A stretch of 64,000 bases of DNA from Lachnospiraceae bacterium KGMB03038 (GTDB lineage Bacteria; Bacillota; Clostridia; Lachnospirales; Lachnospiraceae): assembly GCA_007361935.1 (NCBI GenBank), contig CP041667.1:3066501-3130500 (forward strand), in the 5' to 3' direction. The notes under the pieces were generated by a model. That model ran no database searches. It had not been told where the DNA came from and saw nothing but the letters and a program-made list of their open reading frames with translations. Each line of letters starts with the position of its first letter. Within the stretch, counting starts at the first letter, position 1. The position numbers were made by a program, and so were the translations under genes. This document shows positions 60,645 to 64,000 of this stretch, piece after piece.

Positions 60645-60822
60645 ATATCACGTCTTATGTGGCGTGACCGGGATTTATAATATCATATCCTCTCCGAATT
60701 TGCAACGGTTTTTTTATTTTTCTTTGAATTTCACGTCCGTTGACAAACCAGCCCAAATCCGCTATCTTGAATGGAGAAAATAGATTGCCTGTAAATCAAT
60801 GAAAATAGAAGGAGACATCTCT

Positions 60823-63024
60823 ATGAAATCATTAGTGTTAGCTGAAAAACCTTCGGTGGCCAGAGACATTGCCAGAGTCCTTGGCTGCCGCAAGAATCTG
60901 CCCGGCGCTATCGAGGGCAGCAAATATATCGTTACCTGGGCCTTGGGCCATCTGGTCACTTTGGCGGATCCGGAAGCCTACGACCCGAAGTTCAAAGAAT
61001 GGAAGATGGATTATCTTCCTATGATGCCAGGAAAATGGGACCTGGTGGTCATCAAGCAGACCGCCAAACAGTATAGCCACGTGAAAGCCCAGCTTTTCCG
61101 CAAGGATGTGGACACCGTCATCATTGCTACAGACGCCGGCCGGGAAGGAGAACTGGTAGCCCGCTGGATCCTGGATCGATCCGGCTGCCGCAAGCCTATC
61201 AAGAGGCTCTGGATCTCTTCTGTCACAGACAAAGCCATCCGGGAAGGCTTTTCCCATTTAAAAGACGGCCGGCAGTATGATCCGCTCTATCACGCGGCCA
61301 GAAGCCGGGCGGAAGCAGACTGGCTGGTGGGCATCAACGCTACCCGCGCCCTGACCTGCAAGTACAACGCCCAGCTCTCCTGCGGACGGGTACAGACTCC
61401 CACCCTTGCCATCATCGCAAGCCGAGAAGAAGAGATCCGCGCTTTCCGCCCAGAAGAATACTACGGATTGACCTGCATGGCCGGCGGCGTTGCCTGGACC
61501 TGGAAACATAAGAAAAGCGGCAGCTCCCGTTCTTTCCAGAAAGCCTTCATCCAGGATCTGGAAACTTCTCTGAAGGGACAGACGCTTGCCATAAGCCACA
61601 TACAGAAACAGCAGAAGAAAACCTTTTCTCCAGGTCTTTACGACCTGACAGAACTGCAAAGAGACGCCAACAAACGCTTTGGCTTCTCCGCCAAGGAAAC
61701 CCTGAATATCATGCAGCGGCTCTACGAGCACCACAAGGTCCTGACCTATCCCAGAACGGATTCCCGATACATCGGCACAGATATTGTACCTACGCTGAAA
61801 GAAAGGCTGGCCGCCTGCAATATCGGCCCCTACCGGAAATATATCCCAGCCCTTTTGAAAGGGCAGATCAAGACCAGCAAATCTTTCGTAGACGATAAGA
61901 AGGTCAGCGACCATCACGCCATCATCCCTACGGAAGAATTTGTCCAGTTGGAACATATGAGCAGCGAGGAGCGCAAGATCTATGACTTGGTGGTCCGCCG
62001 CTTCATCAGTGTGCTTTATCCGGCTTATGAATATGAGGAGACCACACTTTCTGCCGAAGCTTCGGGCGAGACTTTTGCCGCCAGGGGCCGCCGGGTTCTT
62101 TCACCAGGATGGAAAGCAGTCTATGAGGACGGTTTTACTCTGGAAGAGGGGGACGAGGAAGACCTGGAAAATCACGGAAACGCGTTAAACCAAAAACTTC
62201 CGGCTCTCAGTCAGGGGGACTGCCTCTCCATTGACCGGATTGCCATTACCACTGGAAAGACCAAGCCGCCGGCAAGATTTACAGAAGCCACCCTTTTATC
62301 CGCCATGGAGAATCCAGTCAAATATATGGAATCCAAAGACGCCAAAGCCCGTAAGACTCTGGGGGAGACCGGCGGACTGGGAACAGTGGCCACCCGGGCG
62401 GATATCATTGAAAAGTTGTTCCACTCCTTCCTGATCGAGAAGAAGGGACAGGAGATCCTGATCACTTCCAAGGGCAGACAGCTTCTTTCACTGGTCCCGG
62501 AGGATTTAAAGAAACCGGAGCTTACCGCCGACTGGGAAATGCAGCTTGCCAGGATCGCCAAGGGCGAATACAAAGAGTCTGTATTTCTCCACGACATTGA
62601 GGGCTATACCAGAGAATTGATCCAGGAGATCAAAACCTCTGACGGAACTTTCCGCCACGATAATCTGACCAACAGCAAATGCCCCCGCTGCGGCAAGCGT
62701 ATGCTGGCCGTCAACGGCAAGAACGCCCGCCTGTTGGTATGCCAGGACCGGGAATGCGGCTACCGGGAGACGGTTGCCCGCCTGAGCAACGCCCGCTGCC
62801 CCAACTGCCATAAGAAGATGGAATTGATCAAAAAAGGAGAAGAAGAGACCTTTGTATGTTCCTGCGGATACAAAGAAAAACTCTCCGCCTTTAAAAAGAG
62901 GCGGGAGAAAGAAGGTGCCGGAGTCTCGAAAAAAGACGTTCAGAAGTATCTGAAGAACCAAAAAACAGAGTCGGTCGGCAATTCTTTTGCCGCCGCTCTG
63001 TCTAAGATCAATCTGGACGCTTAA
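60823..63024 (+). CDS. topB: DNA topoisomerase III
   Basis: 733 residues from ATG 60823 (AAGGAG upstream). TOPRIM domain first (LVLAEKPSVARDIARVLGC, DTVIIATDAGREGELVARWI), then the type IA core with active-site Tyr in LTYPRTDSRYIG. C-terminal zinc ribbons CPRCGKRM..CQDRECGY and CPNCHKKM..CSCGY. It decatenates and relaxes DNA. Stand-alone; its 3' end overlaps the convergent AI-2E gene by 17 bp. Confidence 0.95.
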   Translation: MKSLVLAEKPSVARDIARVLGCRKNLPGAIEGSKYIVTWALGHLVTLADPEAYDPKFKEWKMDYLPMMPGKWDLVVIKQTAKQYSHVKAQLFRKDVDTVIIATDAGREGELVARWILDRSGCRKPIKRLWISSVTDKAIREGFSHLKDGRQYDPLYHAARSRAEADWLVGINATRALTCKYNAQLSCGRVQTPTLAIIASREEEIRAFRPEEYYGLTCMAGGVAWTWKHKKSGSSRSFQKAFIQDLETSLKGQTLAISHIQKQQKKTFSPGLYDLTELQRDANKRFGFSAKETLNIMQRLYEHHKVLTYPRTDSRYIGTDIVPTLKERLAACNIGPYRKYIPALLKGQIKTSKSFVDDKKVSDHHAIIPTEEFVQLEHMSSEERKIYDLVVRRFISVLYPAYEYEETTLSAEASGETFAARGRRVLSPGWKAVYEDGFTLEEGDEEDLENHGNALNQKLPALSQGDCLSIDRIAITTGKTKPPARFTEATLLSAMENPVKYMESKDAKARKTLGETGGLGTVATRADIIEKLFHSFLIEKKGQEILITSKGRQLLSLVPEDLKKPELTADWEMQLARIAKGEYKESVFLHDIEGYTRELIQEIKTSDGTFRHDNLTNSKCPRCGKRMLAVNGKNARLLVCQDRECGYRETVARLSNARCPNCHKKMELIKKGEEETFVCSCGYKEKLSAFKKRREKEGAGVSKKDVQKYLKNQKTESVGNSFAAALSKINLDA

Positions 63025-64000
63025 AAATATCGATCGTCCCTGTATTATTCAAATGTTTCAGAAGAGATAAACCGATGGGGAAGCCAAAGAGTCCGACCAC
63101 TCCCGCAAGCTGGACACCGGCAAACATGCTGGCCAGCGTCACGACCGGATGGAGGCCCAGCTGGCTTCCTACAATTTTCGGCTCGATGATATTCCGGATG
63201 ATCGTAATCACAATGTACAGTATGAATAATTTGAGCGCCATTGTATAATCTCCAAGAAGCGCAGTGATCACCGCCCACGGGATCATGATGCCTCCCGTTC
63301 CCAAAACCGGTAGAATATCAAAGATCGCGATGCACAGCGCCAGGATCAGCGCCGGGTCTATGTCAAGAATCGTAAAGCCGATCAGCAGTTCTCCAAAGGT
63401 AATCGACATGATCAGCGCGTAAGAACGGATACAGACAAACAAGGTCCCCACAATATATTGTTTTACCTGCTGGAAAAGCTCCGTTCCTTTGGCATCTAAC
63501 TGACGCATGCAAAAATCCGTCAAACGGTCAAAGTCCATAGCGATAAAGAATGTGGAGATCACCATCAGGAGCAGTTTCAAAAACAGCATTGGAAGGGACG
63601 AGGCGAAACCGGAGATAAGCTCCATACTTCCCATGGATATTCTGGAAACCAGCTCTCCCAGCATCTGCATTAATTGATCCTGCAGATAATTGACAGCCTC
63701 TAAAAGTGTCGGGTCCATCCTCGTCACCGTCTGTTCCAGTTCCTGGAACAACTGGGTGACCACAGGCTGCACATAGAGACGCACCAGGGACGGCAGCTCA
63801 CCGATCAACTGCGTCACTCCGGAGAATGCCTTCACACTCGCCAAAGCCAGAAGCACGCCTACCGTTCCATAGAACACCAATACCAAAAGGACCGCCATCA
63901 GTTTCCTTGGGACTTTTGTTTTCCTTGCCAGAAACTTTGTCGGCCTCTGCAGGGCATAAGCAATCAAAAGGCCCAGCACAAAAGGTGCAAGCAAAGGGAG
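63008..64000 (-). CDS. AI-2E family transporter (partial, runs off window end)
   Basis: 331 codons in the window, still open at base 64000, so the N-terminus is missing. Hydrophobic segments and the family stretch SITFGELLIGFTILDIDPAL followed by FDILPVLGTGGIMIPWAV and PKIVGSQLGLHPVVTLASMF identify the AI-2E/PerM-like carriers. Members export peptides or quorum signals, or sodium; the role here is not known. Confidence 0.88.
   Translation of the reverse strand, partial: LPLLAPFVLGLLIAYALQRPTKFLARKTKVPRKLMAVLLVLVFYGTVGVLLALASVKAFSGVTQLIGELPSLVRLYVQPVVTQLFQELEQTVTRMDPTLLEAVNYLQDQLMQMLGELVSRISMGSMELISGFASSLPMLFLKLLLMVISTFFIAMDFDRLTDFCMRQLDAKGTELFQQVKQYIVGTLFVCIRSYALIMSITFGELLIGFTILDIDPALILALCIAIFDILPVLGTGGIMIPWAVITALLGDYTMALKLFILYIVITIIRNIIEPKIVGSQLGLHPVVTLASMFAGVQLAGVVGLFGFPIGLSLLKHLNNTGTIDIFKRPD

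Overview
The window reads as chromosomal DNA of a low-to-mid GC Gram-positive anaerobe of class Clostridia, most likely Lachnospiraceae. The basis is the mix of families: rpsF-ssb-rpsR, a class B sortase, a DUF5685/DnaJ cluster, class III glutamine synthetase, an ANTAR regulator next to glnA, a Mgl sugar transporter with a YesMN-type sensor pair, and McsA-ClpC. AGGAGG-type ribosome binding sites and TTGACA/TATAAT promoters occur throughout. The genus cannot be fixed from the sequence.

Layout. 0-3.4 kb (minus): ribosomal proteins S18 and S6, SSB, DUF951, sortase B, cysteine desulfidase. 3.5-6.1 kb (plus): membrane/zinc-ribbon protein, DUF5685, DnaJ protein, flavodoxin. 6.1-15.4 kb: transporters, small enzymes, a DUF134-NifX fusion, membrane proteins and a TetR-controlled redox operon. 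15.4-19.7 kb: a decaying stretch with a P-type ATPase fragment and four broken genes (phosphodiester glycosidase, RelA/SpoT synthetase, BAAT-like hydrolase, GNAT). 19.7-26.8 kb: MFS/TetR pair, tRNA-Cys, LUD protein, an IS1182-type element, a metallopeptidase and asnB. 26.8-31.1 kb: rplY, small genes, a broken DMT transporter, the ANTAR regulator. 31.2-42.7 kb: nitrogen assimilation (glnA, gltD, gltB, purF, glnN). 42.7-44.7 kb: an AP2-domain gene, a predicted invertible promoter and a tyrosine recombinase. 44.8-56.2 kb (minus): a sugar-sensing and uptake locus (esterase, two binding proteins, YesM/YesN, MglC-MglA-MglB). 56.4-64 kb: MarR, ClpC/McsA, GNAT, tRNA-Cys/tRNA-Glu, topB and the edge of an AI-2E family gene.

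Four signals stand out. (1) asnB, gltB, purF and glnN each have a strong promoter followed at once by a hairpin with a six-base loop (A at loop position 1, G at position 4) that overlaps the 5' arm of an intrinsic terminator. This is the layout of ANTAR-controlled antitermination, and an ANTAR protein with a degenerate receiver lies just after glnA. I infer one glutamine/nitrogen regulon. (2) The MglB-like binding protein is circularly permuted: its C-terminal 79 residues correspond to the N-terminal strands of ordinary galactose-binding proteins, including one encoded 8 kb away. (3) Two 25-bp inverted recombinase-type sites flank a segment carrying a good promoter between the AP2 gene and a tyrosine recombinase, so this is a likely phase switch. 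(4) A long perfect palindrome is dispersed at ten places. It supplies stop codons and C-terminal residues to genes, sits next to the nitrogen promoters, and was copied as a 42-bp target duplication by the IS element.
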